Assembly (NCBI GenBank): GCA_947650285.1
Contig: CANTFL010000137.1
Span: 186,001 to 250,000 of the forward strand
Source: Hyaloperonospora brassicae
Lineage: Eukaryota; Oomycota; Peronosporomycetes; Peronosporales; Peronosporaceae
Reading direction: 5' to 3'
DNA length: 64,000 bases
The position numbers were made by a program, and so were the translations under genes. The notes beneath the pieces were generated by a model that worked only from the letters and a program-made list of their open reading frames with translations, had not been told where the DNA came from and did no database searches. Of the stretch, positions 39,393 through 53,600 are shown piece after piece (positions within the stretch are counted from its first letter, which is position 1; the number at the start of each line of letters is the position of its first letter).

Positions 39393-40540
39393 GACTGTGG
39401 CTATGTGGAGATAAGCGCGTATGAGCTACTCGGTAAGGTGTGTCAGCAAGTGTTTTGCTGCATTCTTTGCTGCTACAAAGATAAGGCTTACGAGATCTTC
39501 GGACCGTCAAGTTGAGATTGCAAGGCGCTCCTTCATGCAGAATACCGCCTCCTCTCCGATATCTTATCTACATGGATAGACAAGTGCTGTAGCACGTGCA
39601 CAAAACTGATCTTGAGGTCGAGTCAGTATCTCGCAGTAAGTAGATGACGTCGAATATACATACACACGAACTGACACTGTCGCTTACTTGTTCACATGCT
39701 GCAAATTGACAACTAATTAGCTGGAATGCAGGTACCAGTTCCTTCTCGAGGTGGTCAGCATGCACTTGACCGGATCGTCAGTCGCTGCATGCGTTTGTTG
39801 CCCTCGTATCCAAAAATCTGAGCTGAGATTTCGTCATAAGAATTCCATCTATCGATCTCTCTCTCAATAACTACACCACGTAGCTGCCAACATACGCAGT
39901 TCATGTGCTGCTATGTGTATTGAATACACTACAGAGTGATTGATCTGTACGAGATTCGCTACTACCTGCAGACAAAGTGATCGCATTCATGGCCATTTCC
40001 TTCCATCTTCACCTGAACGACCTGACCACGAACGGTTCATTCCCAATCGAAGCAGTTGGCTTTGCAGTGAGCTTTGTATTGTGTTATTAGAATACAGTGG
40101 ACGTCGCTCGGTCCGTTACAGCGCAACTCTTGTGCGACCACTTTGGCATTGAACCTGTAGCGCACATTTTGCGTGTTCCCACTTCGATTGCTACGCACTG
40201 TCACAAGTGTCGCTGTGCGTTCTCGTTTCTTCTTCTGATTACGTTACACAACTCGTTTCGTCTCGTGTCATGCAGAAATTGGATCACTGCGCGCATAGAC
40301 AGAGGCCATCTAAACACGTGCAAAAAAACTCGCAAAGCTCAGATCGACTTCCAGACCAGAACATTTGCTACTTCAGGCGGCACGGTGGCGTCAGATGCTT
40401 GTCGTGTGCTTTATTTGCTTGTCTTGTTTGGCATTTTGCGCGCGCATGACCGATATTTGCGCCATCGAGCCACGCGTTCTATCGTTGCCGGAACGGGTTT
40501 ATCGGTACTGAAATTTGTGAATAGATACAGGCGCGAGTAG
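39393..40540 (+). pseudogene. Further coding-like stretches inside the MULE-like element
   Basis: Two plus-strand pieces stand out. At 39393-39647 a frame of 84 codons, with one internal TGA, encodes a Cys-rich helical peptide (VFCCILCCYKDKAYEIF in its first half). At 40097-40540 an open frame of 147 codons ends at TAG. Between them the frames are broken, which could reflect introns or decay. GC content stays well above that of the surrounding desert up to the right inverted repeat. No domain is recognised. An RYLR string near 40459 is not a convincing effector motif, because no signal peptide precedes it. Confidence 0.3.
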
Positions 40541-40710
40541 TATCTTATGTATTTCTTACGTATTACTTGCCAATTAATGGCCTAGATTATTAAGTAATAC
40601 TTTTGTCAGAATCAAATCTCATAACGAATAGGGATTTGATATTTAAGATTTTGAAGGAAGGGTGTGAATCTAAGGAAAAGAGGTGCGAATTTAGCAAACC
40701 CTTTAAAGTA

Positions 40711-43700
40711 TAACTTACAACAAAAATTGAATTATATTTATTTTATAAGTTTTTCAATTTGTAAAATAAAATCTTGCTATAATAAATATTATTTTGGAAT
40801 AAGCAGGAATTTGCTCACCGATATACTAGCTATTATAATATGGTCCTTGGACTAAACTGGCATCGGAAATGTAGCTTTAAATATATATTAGTGTCGGTAA
40901 ATCTTAACTTTCATTAGCTGCCAGCAAGCATTCTGTACAATTTGTCAGTAGCAAGCAATACGTATTTGGCCTGACCTAAGCACACTCACCTTACTATATC
41001 ATTTTATTACTCACTACAAGTTCCGAACGGACAACACCAACTGATAGGCGTAACGAGATGAGATTTCTTACTTCGACTCACGCGATGAGGCTTCGATTAA
41101 CACGAGTGCTTCGTAAGGTAAGTGTAATCATTTTGTACAAATAAGCTATAATTTGTACCACGTACGATAACATAGGTTGCTTATTGAGACCACTTGTATC
41201 AAGACTGATAAATTACAGCTGGTTGTTGGGTCCGTAATCCGAAGGAACCATATATTATGGAGACACGAAGTACTATCTACTTCGATACTGCCCTAGGCCA
41301 ACTAATGTCTTGATGTATTCTTACCATGTTGGATTATGTAAGCAATTCTCCAAAACACTGCCGCTGACATTGCCCTTACATTTTTTTATTTTTCTATAGA
41401 AGATGATGAGACTAACCTTCTTCACAAGTGATGATGATGATGTCGTCTCTATAGCTAGTATATTCTTTTTCAGAGAATGACACATGTTTACGCGCATACA
41501 AAATAGCGTGCACTGCTAACATGTTAATTTTTGAGTGTATAATACGTATCATTATCTCAGCGGCGGTGATTACTTAATTTATTTTATGACAGAATTATAC
41601 GCACCACGTACGTTTTAATATAGGCGGAAAAATTAGATATAGCTTTAAGAAGACAAAGTATCAAATGAACTTAGGTTTATGGAAAGAGTAAACAGTCTTG
41701 ACACTCTTTTCTTTAAGTGATGTGAATTATCTCATTACCTGGACAAAATTATCATGTCATCAATTCAATTTCAGATATGCAAGTAAGTTGCGACATAAAA
41801 CTCTAGGTATTGTGTTTTATGTGCTTAAAGCGATGTTTATCATCAATCATCTTACTTACTATCAAATTCATATGTTTCCGCAACTATTCACGTCACCACG
41901 ACAGCCTCTATATTCGACTCAATGTATGACCTTTCACGACTAGAGCGTTCAAGATAACTATTATGATAAACTCCGGATAGACTACGTGCTTTATAGGTCT
42001 TCTTGGGATTTGAGAATGCAAAATAATAAATTGGCCGTGATCGCAAAAAAATTCGTAAATCCCTATAATCCTTTAGTAGTCTCTATATTATCAATTTACC
42101 ATACTCAACCTTCGTATTCGATGTAAAATAGATCGTTGCGTAGCTACGTGAATTTTCTAAAGGCATGAACCTTTTTTATTATTATAGTCGACTTGCAAAC
42201 ATGTCATTTTAATTATGTGATGTATACGGTTACTTGTCACAAGACAATTTTTTTATATTTATGTGTCAAATACTAGCTAGCTAGTATACATAATGGCCCT
42301 ATTTTATTCTTAACAAAGGCATACTGACATAATCTAAATGTAAATCGGTCGGCAAACGCCAGCTATGCTTTCGTTTCCATGCCCTTATTTTTACATTTCA
42401 AACATTCAATATTTTTGAAGCTTTTATCCGTGAGAAAAATCAACGGAGACCTAGTACTAGTAAAACGGATCATGAGGATCGGTTGAATAGCCTAAGTATC
42501 TCGCCTGCACTACCTTCAACAAATACTGAAAAACAGTCAATTGTTCTTACGGGATTTTCAACCTTGATTATCAAGACACGCTGGATCCAGTCAGACGATA
42601 ATTTCCACGATCGTAAACGTGCCAATTGGCCTGTAGAAAAAAAGCGCTCATACGCGCTCTTTACGATATCACTGCGATCCAAATGTTGCTAATTTGCGCA
42701 GAGTAGACTACCCTTTCAACCTTTCGATGTGTTACGTACAAATACCTCTTTTACTGCCCAGATCGATTAAGCTTAATTTAGGCGCACATTGTCCTCTTTT
42801 GGCCGTTTTCCCTAAGCTCTGTATTGTCTTTTTTAGGTGTATAAAGGCTATTATGATCTACATCATGCTCACACACGACCCCAACGCGTAACTCCTTTCT
42901 TTTTAAAATTTATACATTTTTAAGAGTAGTACCAACAGAAAGCGCATTTTTTATGATTTGAGACGGTAATTATGAAAGCCAGTGGCGGTCAATTGACATA
43001 TCGTTATGCGTATATTTCTATGCATGATGTCCATTGATCGATTGTTCTATTGAGATGCGAATTAGTATGCAATCTGCCTAAATTAAATGCACGGATAGTT
43101 TTGATTCCTACAGTTGCGCTTATGATGTTATCGATGTAAATAGGCGATGAAATGGCTCTAATAACTTCGATAAGCAGTTATCAGAATGAATAACATCCTC
43201 CTGTAAGGTATGGGTCCATTAATGAATTATTGATATTCCGTAATAGTAAATATTATTCATTGTATTTACGTAGTGTACATCAAATTACGTTAGTAAAATA
43301 AGTGATATTGGACAAAAGCAACCAGATTCATTTGTATTCTTCTACACATCCTTAAGAATTAAAAACACTGACACAATTATTTATATATTTTTGGTCAACC
43401 ATGCACAAGCATATAAATGAGAGGTACGCCCACAAATTATTTCTATTTTGTAAACATAGCAAAAGCTACATATATCCTGTTGTTTTTGACGGTTTCTTGC
43501 ATGTCTATATCATCTCTAAAGAGGTTAAGATGTCGCGTTTCCGGTTTTCATGCCAATCTTCGTCACATGTGCAAGTACAACAACCAATACAAAGGTTGGC
43601 TGTAGACGATAGTGGCCAGATAAGCAAATTATTCGTTTCGCCTTGCTAACACTGTGTACCCTGCATCGATAATTTAGGTCATATAAATGCAGGCTAATTT

Positions 43701-46700
43701 TAAAGCTTTGAATACCATGCGGCCTGGGCGCAAAGAGCCGAGTTCGATCCCCACATCTTACATTATAAACGCTGTGGACTTTTGAGACCAAAAGTGACAA
43801 CGTTGCGGACTATTTGCCAAAAAGGACGTGATCTGCGCAGAAGCCTAAAAAATTTTCACTTTTTTGTACCAGAAACAGCCATCGCTTTCTTGCACATTGG
43901 TTTTTCAAATTACAACAAAAATATATACTCCTCGCGCAATCCGAATCTATCGTAAAAGAGACTCGGTGACATGAGTGATATGAATGAAGCTCTGCCCGAT
44001 CGGAAGAAAGCTATTGCCGAGTGATATCTGCTTGGTATAATGAACGTAAAAGAGATCAGGAATCTTCTTCTGCCCATTTTTTACTGAGGCTTCGAATGAC
44101 CATATACAAAATTGCAGGCCAAACTAACATCATGTCATCCGGCAGAATTGTTGCGCACATAGATATTATAACGCACATAGCAAAATTATAACTATATTTG
44201 TGGATTGGCATCTGTCACGTATTGACGCAGGGTATGCAATGGCATCCATATAAAGAAATTTTATAGCGCTCGATGCAAATCTCGATGGATCGTACAAGCT
44301 GTAGAAGATTTGATACAATAAGTAATCCCTAGCTTCTTGACCGAAAATTTATGAAATGCACCTTGACTATTATTTTGAAAAGCTCCAAGGCTCCTGTACC
44401 GGTCGTTTTATTAGATAAGTCGCTATCTAATGTAGTTGATCTATAAAAGCACGTAGTCACCTAAAGGCATTAGCTGGCAAGCATTATAACCATTTTGAAG
44501 AGTCTCAATGGCAAAGATTTCATTGTGCACGGCCTTTTGAATTAACTAGACTTGTCTACCTACAAAAGGAGGCACTCTGATCCATACTTTTGTTTAATAA
44601 TGTTATTACCTTTTACAACCTCAAATAGGGCACAAATAACTTCTTCGTTAAAAACATATAAACTGTTAAATGTGTTTGGAGTAAGGAGACGGCCTGGACG
44701 ACCGATGTGCTGAAATATCTATCTGTTTTTTCAAGCTGTATTATATTACAAAATCGTTTGGTCTGCTTTTTAAATTCTCGCTTTCACTGTACCTTATATA
44801 ACCCGCTCCAAGATTCTTACATGTAAAAGTCGTCTTACGGTAACGAAAATACGGTTTGTGGTTTAATCAAAACTGTCGATCATGTATTGTTATGCGTATT
44901 GTAATCTAATATGTTCGCTATTCAACTAGTATTATATGTGATTTTGTGAAATAAATTGCGCCAATTTCTCCCATTCCCTTCCCGTAGTATAGAACCAAGA
45001 TTCACCTTACAATATCACTTGATCGCAAGATCGGCCTATTCAATCTTTTCTGTTAGTGATATTACCAGATTTCAGTTTCAGCTCGATGTTGCTTGCAAGA
45101 TCTCTTACATTTTCAAAACAGAATCATCAGGATTTTGTTTGTTCTTGTCAATGATAAATGTATTTTGATGTCATTAAATCAATCTTTTTTAGGGAAGGGA
45201 TTACGAATATTGATGCGTTTTATTGAAGATGTAAAATTACGTATAAAGAATAGCTAATTGATTTTAGACCCATCACTTGTCCTTACCATCGCCTTGAACT
45301 ACATTCTAACTGAATCAAGATCTCCATCAAAATCCTCTCATAACTCCGATCTCCAAATTCGTGTCTTCGGATCACAATTCGAATCCTTGCGTCTTGTACC
45401 ACAACCTTGACGTCAGTATGTAGACATTATCTATTGCTTAGGTACGTACAGAAATATAGTCCCCTATTTTCGTATTTATGGTCCATTACAGTTATATGGC
45501 GTCTGTTGCGACGACAAGCCACTGTTCTTTTAGCGTTGACATTACACTGTATGCTACTTAGATACCTACTTTTAGAAATGTTCTTGAGGTTGCGTGGATT
45601 ACAATGGTATCATGAGACATGCGGATTCTTGCTCGGGTTCTGTATGTCACGAATGAACTCAGCATAGCCCCTCACATGCATGTCTCCTCATGTGAAAGAA
45701 TTTTTACTCTCATAGTATTAATGCTTCAACACATTGGTCTGCCAATCGGTCGAATGCTCAGCTCCGGAATTTTTATGTTTATAATAGCAAAGTACGAGTC
45801 ACACAATCATTCAGGGCCTTGTTATATTATAGTAGAACTTTGAGCTAGCAATCATTCGGCTTTAAGCCTTGGTGCTTGCTGCAAGCACGAGTCGAAACCT
45901 AAAGACAATCCTTAATGTAATAAAGACCTCATTAGCTTTAATTATTTTGTTGACTTTCTCTCTGATTCAAACAATGAAAGAAATTTTCCCTTATTACGTT
46001 TTTGTACATCCGTTGTCACCAGGTAATTCAATCATACACTAATACATTTTGACTGTCAATCATGGCCGATCTTAAACTAATGACCCCACCCAATTGAGGG
46101 ATGGTGCTTTTCGACGATGAATATCCATTCGAATATAACTTGGTATCATTTAGGTGCAGCATTCAATCAAAATGTGTATTCATATGTACTTAATTAAGAT
46201 TTTAGTGGCTTGTATATGGACCATTGATCCAGGTCTATATCCATAGTTCACATTCCATACCTTAACACTAGATTGGCAATCCTCATATTTTAAAATATTT
46301 TACCTAAAATGGGTGAGTAAATCAATATATTGTGATTGTCAATGTTAGACATCCAAACCAACGTCGTCTTTGAGCATCCTATCCATAGTCACACGCTCGT
46401 CGGGTTTAACTCGATGTATTGATCTAGGCCGAGTCGATTTCTATCTACCATTAAATTTCAATTTCATTGTCACGGTCAGAACATGTCGATCTGTTTTCTG
46501 TACAATTTAGATTTAGCTTACTTGGACCTGCTAAGAGATGAGCAAAGCCGATCCTGCGTATCGTCTTCGATTAGAATGTCAAACTTAATAATTGGACTTA
46601 CGTAAAATTACCGGTTCAATTTGTAGGAGCAGCTATCTACCGGTCTGTCTCGCTTACGATGTCAGTTGGACCCGGAAAATTGTTGCTGGCATCTTTTTAC

Positions 46701-47640
46701 ATGTAGATTAGTCCATTATTCATTCACCGCTACATCACAATTTCCAATGATTAAATTCGAGCAATATTTAGCGGACAAGGCTATTTGTCGATCAAATAAC
46801 TAAAAAAATGTGCACGGACGCAGCAATAATCACTATCAAAATAAAGGGCAAAGTCAGTGAGATTGACCGCCTAAGATAATAGGTGTATTTATGTAATAAT
46901 CAGGTCATAACCGCACATCAAAAAATTTAAAAAAAAACCTTTTAGGTGCCGTATATCGTACTTGCGCTGATGAATTTCATTCTCCACGACATAACAGGTA
47001 ATTCTTTTTCATTAGATGAAAGCAAAGATAAAATTTGAAACATTTATGGAGTAAATACTTATCAAATATGAAAATAAACGTAGATGATAAGCATCAGGAG
47101 CTAATCAGTGAATTTTTCATAAATGTTAAGATAAATTAATAAGCTTATGACCACTCTCAGTATTTAATGGAAAGAGACATGGCTGATTGAAGCCACATGA
47201 AAAAAGGATACGAGAAAATGAACATTTTAAATAATTGCTACATTACCATCATTGGTCGCTCGACCTTTTTTTAAAATCTAAAAACTTCAACGAAAATGCT
47301 AGACAAGATACAATTATGCAAGATATGGTGAGCACAATAGATATAAACGCCTGCACATGTACTGTATTAACGTCTATAATCCATTCACCACGCTAAAACT
47401 TTATATGAAACAACCAACAAATGGAAGTAAATTTAACGACTGTAACATTATAATTCGAAAGGGCGATGCAAATACAAAATATAGTGCGACCAAGTTAACA
47501 AATTACAAAAAGTGCTTGGATGCTTCTTGCTCAAACATATCATGTCATTTCTTTAAGTATGATACATTACTGTCAAGGGGTTATCGTGTATAATATCGGC
47601 AAATATCAGATATTCTCCCTAATAAAAATGTTGCAATTGT
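40711..47640. other. Gene-free AT-rich desert
   Basis: About 6.9 kb with only short frames. At 42470-42682 both strands are open for about 70 codons and composition is slightly richer in GC; the minus reading looks mildly protein-like but has no recognisable family. At 43741-43753 GAGTTCGATCCCC resembles the B box of a tRNA gene, but no matching acceptor stem or A box could be assembled. No further repeats could be supported. Confidence 0.4.
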
Positions 47641-47819
47641 ATTTAGTCAAAGGATCAGGTTTTGAAAGAAAACGATGAACATGATATCGCTGCTAATTTA
47701 TAACACTCACGATTTATTTAGGATATCAATACCGCGGTGGTATAAGTTGATGTGGGGAATGAATAGAAGAATGGTGTGAAAAAAGGACTGAAGAAGATTT
47801 TTTGCGTCATTAGGACAAG

Positions 47820-48611
47820 GTACGAGGCACGGATGGGCGGAGCACGACAATCGGATCGATTCTGAAAGTGAATCCAGTCCGGAATGAGACTCGATCTAAG
47901 AAGTGATCCGATCTGAGAGAGGCCCGATCCAACTTCAGATTATGACCTTACCAGGTGTAGGGGGTCAATTAATGAGCGTACGATGTACAACAGGCAGACT
48001 AATTCATTAGAAGACGCGTGGAGAGTGCCTATTGTATAGATAGGCTAGGTCGTAGGTTTCACTATTGGTTGGCAAACATAAAACAGAGCACAATTTGCTT
48101 CAAATACACGCGTTATCTCAACCGGGCTGATTTTTGGCCTCCCCAAGACATTAGTAAATACGCCTCTCGTCTATACAACGTGTCGCATCTGGATTGTTTG
48201 GTCAGGTTCGAATTAAACTCCCACAAAGTTCACGACACATGTGATAGGGCACACAAACAGAGCAAGTATAATTAGGATCGCGAGACGGCTGAAGTTGTCA
48301 GAAGGTTAATAGGATACAGATCTACATATCTAGGCAATTTTGAAACGATGAAGGTAGCTCATATCGAGTAACTACAAGCGACCTGCGATCTTTTGAATCT
48401 TCACACGATCACCCCCGTCCCAAACACGGTCAAGTTGATCATCGAATTAAGCTCAACATACAGATTAAATCACGTCTTACCGACAGATACACAAGCTGAG
48501 GAGAAAAACAAGCTTGAAAACGCAGCACCTCCTCCGGTAGACAATTTTCTGGGCGCCAGCGGACAGGCGGGGTCGCATCAGAAGATTAAAAACCCCGCTC
48601 CACCACATTAA
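47820..48611 (+). mobile_element. Coding-derived retroelement relic, copy 2
   Basis: This is the partner of the 8640-9850 relic, with the same landmarks in the same order and similar spacing. The left part (47850-47940) is GATC-rich, like its partner, but lacks the minisatellite. On the plus strand the frame is more intact here: DRET..VVRRL at 48276, a stop near 48370, then 73 codons from 48393 to TAA 48611 ending in a Pro-rich, Gly-containing tail. The peptide has no recognised domain. Because the shared blocks keep protein-level similarity, the ancestor was coding; a gag-like protein of an LTR element is my best guess. Confidence 0.48.
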
Positions 48612-51600
48612 GAAAATAATAATGCGGAAAATGGGGTATCAACAACTAAGGTTCGGACAGCTTTTATTCAAATATCCACTTCTAGTAAGAACTGTTTCAT
48701 TAAAATATGATGTAAGCAAAGATTCAAGTTTGTGTAAGCAGTTGTAGGCGATCAAGTGGTGGGAATGGAGATGACAGAGCAGAGAAGATGATTTTGCGAC
48801 AAAAAAAAATCGATTCACATTAAATTTAAAAAATCGATGGAGCAAATTCGCAACGAAGTGACAGATCGCGCATCGGTAATATCAAGTTAGTATTGAATTT
48901 TGGGTATAGGCTTACGAATATCGACCCAACCGCTAACTTTGTTCACGATATTTGATTAAATTTGACTGTATACCTAGCGCTAAGTTGTAATGTATATGGA
49001 CTACAATCATTACATATCTCTAATGGCGATCAATGGTCACGGGCGAGACTACATTGCATCAAATTGGTTTTAGCACACACAACCTATTACGGGATCCTTG
49101 ATCGAGAACGATATCGCGATCGTCGAACCATTTTGTTCGACATCACACCACGTGATCCGTGATCCGCAATCAGGTAATACAGGAATGGCGTCGATTTAAA
49201 GACGATTAGCGGTCATATACAACGCGCGACACAGTTATGAAGTTACGAGTAGGTATCGTAGTAGTTATTGATCGATTGGTTAAATGCTAGATAGAGTTCA
49301 GTTTTCCTTAAGGCTCACGCGAAGACTTCAAATCAAGGGTGACATTACTGGCCACCCGACGTCAAGAATTCTAAACGTCATCAATTAATATATCACAATT
49401 GATTTTCCATAGGTCACGATATTTTATCACAAATTCTTTACTACGATTGGACGCAGCTGCAGCAAAATGGACAAAGCGCGAGTTTAAAATATAGGTGCAT
49501 ACCCACAAATTACACAAGGCGGTCTCACATTAAATGGGGTAGCTCCCACCGAGCACTCGGAAGTATATTTCCGTGATCGGGTAAAGTCTACCACACGATC
49601 GCCCACAGCACAATCACAAAAATAGTCAAGGTTTGCTCGTCATGCGTTCACCTGAAAAATGCATACTAATTAACGGAACGGGTTCATAAGATGTGAATAA
49701 CTGAACACTAAAACGGAGTACCTTCTTCCGTAATCGATTGACTAGGCAGCAGTAGAGAGTCAAAGTCAGGCGGAACTTCTAACCGCCACTCTACAATATT
49801 AATATATAATCGTATTTTTAAAAGGAGTGAACCGTTTCACGCGCGTTTACGTGTAATTACAAGGAAAAGAAGAGTTAGTCTGATAGTGTTAGCAGCACTT
49901 GTTAAGTGTAAAACAACAGCGGTCATAACAAGTGTGCGATGGGTCTATTACGCATCTACAAATTAAAATTAATCAAAATACATATGTAACATACAACTGT
50001 TAAAATTATTACTTTATATCATGCTTAGAACGTGAGAACTGCGTCTAATCGAGCCGGAAGATAATATTTAGACTTTCGACTGATTTCCAGTTGATCACTG
50101 TCTAGAGAAAGCAGCATTATATTAAATAAATACTAATTGTTTTATAAAGAAACCGAGATTCCGCTCGTGCGATACACCAATGATAGAACTCGTATAGGAC
50201 AATGAACTTGTCTTATGACTTATCATGTCGGTAAAACATCCTTGAAACAAGTTTTAAACAAACGACACCCTGGTACGTTTTGGGTGTAAAAAGTTGTGTA
50301 GTAACGCAGAGCGTTATAACCGTAAGATTTCGTTAAGAGTCAAAGACCAAAATTGGTTATATGTATTTAGAATTATCTGATTATTTAATCTGAAAGAATA
50401 TATACAAGCATTGTGAGAGGCTTCCATACAAGATGTACATTATTATATATGAGACACGAAGTGACTGCGAGATTCTTACAAAAGAGCATGTGTCTTGTCA
50501 AAGCCTTTACGACATACGATGAAGCCATTATTTCACTTTTAATTAATGAGCATAAGAATACTTCCACAATTTATGGATAATATGCGGTAACTTAAACACT
50601 TAGTGTGAGTATCAAAGTAAAGTAATGTGCATACAGACTTTTTTACTTCGATTAGTAAATCAAATAGGCGCAATATAGCGTTTTAGGTGATCCTCGAAGA
50701 GATAGGTTTTACACGTGGACTTGTAAATATAATAGACACATAAAATTTTCGCATGAATGACCCATTATAGAATATTAATTAATCGCGTTTTGTTAATATG
50801 GAAGTATATTGTTACATCTTTAGTAACCACTACGTGTCTTTATCAAGCTTCTGAGGAAGTTGAATTGCATACTCTTCCGACGTACGAGAGTGAAGTATAT
50901 GAAACAGTATAATGAGACGTAGCTCACATGCTTCGAAAGAAGCGGCAGATAATTTTTATTAACAACCTTCTAAAACATGTGAAAGGGTCTACATTATGTG
51001 ATTTTCCAACTCGCGCGTTTTATTGAACGCTGTAAAGAACCCCAGATATAATTTGCAATACATTTAAATGCCTGATGGCCGGATATGACTAAATATTACT
51101 GTTCAACTCCCCGCAATAGTTTGGTATAAACGTTTCTATTTGATACAACACTTAATGATTGACCAGGTTAAAAAACGTATATTCGTACATATTGACTGCG
51201 AAATCCGGAGCCCCATCTTTGTCTCTAGCGATCTATCGTTTTGCAAGTTTGTTCGTATTTGTTCCTGTTATATCTTCATTCACAATCTTTTCGAATGTAA
51301 TTTCTTTGTACAGATCCACTTTTATTGCTTCAAACACTCTGATGATGTCAATCAACACGATTAAAGCGCAAGAGAAAATAAGCTACGTAATACGCATTCT
51401 TCGTAAGAGTAGAATTAGGTTTGGACGGACGGAAACTTGTCAATTCATTATCTTAAATATACTTGGTTTGATGCCTGCTCTAAATACGATGTTTGGGTGC
51501 AAGCACGCTCTTTAGGTAGCGTTGGATCAGTTTATCCGTTTCGCAGTGGCTAGGAAAGTTTTGCCTAATCTAGCTATGGATGGAAAATCACAATTCATTC

Positions 51601-53330
51601 TGTTTGCCATATAAATGATACTTTGATAAATACCCGACTCACCAAGTTGGGGAGCCAATAAAAAGAGATGGGTCGTGTATCATAACCGTTATTTGAGAAA
51701 TTATTAAACAAAGACGGATTAACATCAATATTAATTAGAGCAACACAGACTCACAACGCACATGCGCAAGGTGTCTACATTGTTGTTCGCTTCCACGTAG
51801 CCGAAATAATGACTGACCGCTGAGCTATACTGAACTTCTCTCAAGCATAAGTATGGCAGGCCATGTGCAACATACGCCTAACAGCTGCAGCTATTGCTTG
51901 TATGTATTTAATTGACTCCGTCAGCACGCCATATGCGCCGCTTCAGAAAAGAAAGTGTTTATGAACATAATGAATTGTTATCATTACTCATTTTAGTTCC
52001 TTTTTGTCGTCGGGATACGTTCAAAAATTCCCGCATTCATTCTACTTTTATTTGTTAAAAAGTGAAACATAGTTGATAATTTATAATTGAAATGCAAGCT
52101 AATATTTAAATAATTATCAACTAATAACCATGCCCGACTCACACGAGTTACAAACAGACAATTTTCATTCATGACCGCACGTTTTGGCGTCTCGTCTGAA
52201 ATATTATGTATTTTTTATTGTTATCAAAACTATATTTCCAAATTTGATCGTAACGGTCACGATATCAAACGTACAAAAATATCAAGTTAATTTCTTTGAC
52301 TAGACCCTGTTAGTAACTTCATCTACTGAAGAAGTAGAAAAGATAAATGGAAGGAATGGGTGGCGTCCAGCCTCGATAAACTCTGTTGTGGATTGCCCAA
52401 AAGATACATGTACCATCGGAGAAGTGCATAGATTAGATAAAAATAATTACGCTTGAACATTGTCTCATTGACCTAATTTTATCAAACATTAATCACAATC
52501 GCGATGCATCGATAACATCTTGTAAAATATTGGATGCACGGTGTTCTCTTATATGGAAACACGCCATCATCACGCGTAAATAGAGCCTGTGAAATAATGT
52601 AATAGTATTTGTGTGCTTTCAGGTAAAAAAATTCACTGCTAGCGTAGCGCTTCCTATGTCTGTAACGTATCCATAATGTTATACCGCCCTCTCAGGCAAT
52701 CTTATGACAGTGCATAGAGCTTTCAAGTTTCCATCTAGTGAAGAATTTGCTAGCATGAGGCACTAAAATCACTGGGCGCACGATTAACGACACACAGCAA
52801 AGGTTAATTTTATTGCTCTTGTATAAAAGGTCTGGGTGAAAGCTTTGAGAATGCGTTCACTGACTATTTACTAATGGATGCGGTATAGTATTGCTGTGCC
52901 CAATAGAGGAAATCCGATGATTTTCAAATTTGCCTGTTTTTCATCTACATAGAAACAAACTATTAGTATACACGATGTAGTTGGTCGCTATGGGAAAGAA
53001 CAAAAATTTTGTTCAAACATTTGCTGTCCAAATTAACCAATTGTTAAAAATATTCGGGCTCGCTTTGTGTGTCATACAGTTTTTTGGAAATGGTCGAACA
53101 AACTTAGTCGACATTTTCTCACGATCTTTAAACCTTCGACTTAGCGTGTAATAATATCCAATTCAGTAGTGATCGATCAATACATTTAAAACGCGCTTCC
53201 AATAAAATTAAAAAGTCACGAAGCTTTAAAAAAGTATTTTAATAATGTAACCCCATTGTATCAGTAAAATATCGAACAAAAGCATCATGAATTCAAGTAA
53301 AATTTTAAGAACGATATTCGAAGCAAGTGC
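48612..53330. other. Gene-free DNA
   Basis: The first kilobase (to about 49780) is mildly GC-richer and contains more GATC words (49090-49165), so it may be the far, decayed part of the relic to its left. The remainder is AT-rich. The longest open frame, about 118 codons at 51159-51515 on plus, is Ile/Phe/Ser-rich as expected from AT-rich noise. No LTR, inverted repeat or RNA gene could be supported. Confidence 0.4.
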
Positions 53331-53334
53331 ATTA

Positions 53335-53600
53335 CAAGCGGTGGTGTAATCCTATGATACTGCACCTTCATAGCATTTAAAGGCGTTAGTGAAAATTGAT
53401 ATCGGTGCTCCAGCTACCGCAAGGGTGATGTCCACAATCGAGAAATGATCCAGGGCGTGAAGGATTATGTAGACTAACCCGCCTCAATAAGCCATCAGCA
53501 TCATCAATGCAGTGAGAGCCATTAAAGCTAATGATTTTTGTATTTGCCTTAGATGTGCCCATGAAAAAGATGCGGTTATTACAGCAGGTTAAAATGATGC
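53335..53600 (-). pseudogene. Unidentified coding-like relic, minus strand
   Basis: Read leftward from 53600, one minus frame gives a Leu/Ala/Met-rich helical stretch, then LVYIILHALDHF and a hydrophobic segment containing LAVAGAP. It carries stops near 53481 and 53355. Composition is protein-like and differs from the AT-rich flanks. It may be a fragment of a transposon or of a membrane-associated host protein; the family is not recognised. Confidence 0.25.

Larger units (their letters stand above)
38540..40701 (+). mobile_element. MULE-like TIR element carrying coding-like DNA (2162 bp)
   Basis: The ends are inverted repeats: 38540-38598 begins GGGAATTGCTAAAT and continues through CTTTTCCTCAG and ATTCACACCCTTCC, and the reverse complement of 40644-40701 begins GGGTTTGCTAAAT with CTTTTCCTTAG and ATTCACACCCTTCC. 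About 83% of positions agree by eye. Directly outside lie ATCAAAGTA (38531-38539) and TTTAAAGTA (40702-40710), a 9-bp target duplication with 7 matches, which is typical of Mutator-like elements. The interior is markedly GC-richer than the flanks and shows coding-like stretches but no transposase that I recognise. This is the arrangement called Pack-MULE in plants: a nonautonomous element carrying host gene pieces. The direction given is that of the best coding stretch. Confidence 0.65.

Noticed and set aside
40097..40540. RxLR effector (RYLR string in a 147-codon frame)
   Set aside because: No signal peptide, the motif is near the C-terminus, and no dEER motif follows.
51159..51515. 118-codon plus-strand frame in AT-rich DNA
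   Set aside because: Ile/Phe/Ser-rich residue composition as expected from AT-rich noise; a second overlapping frame is equally open.
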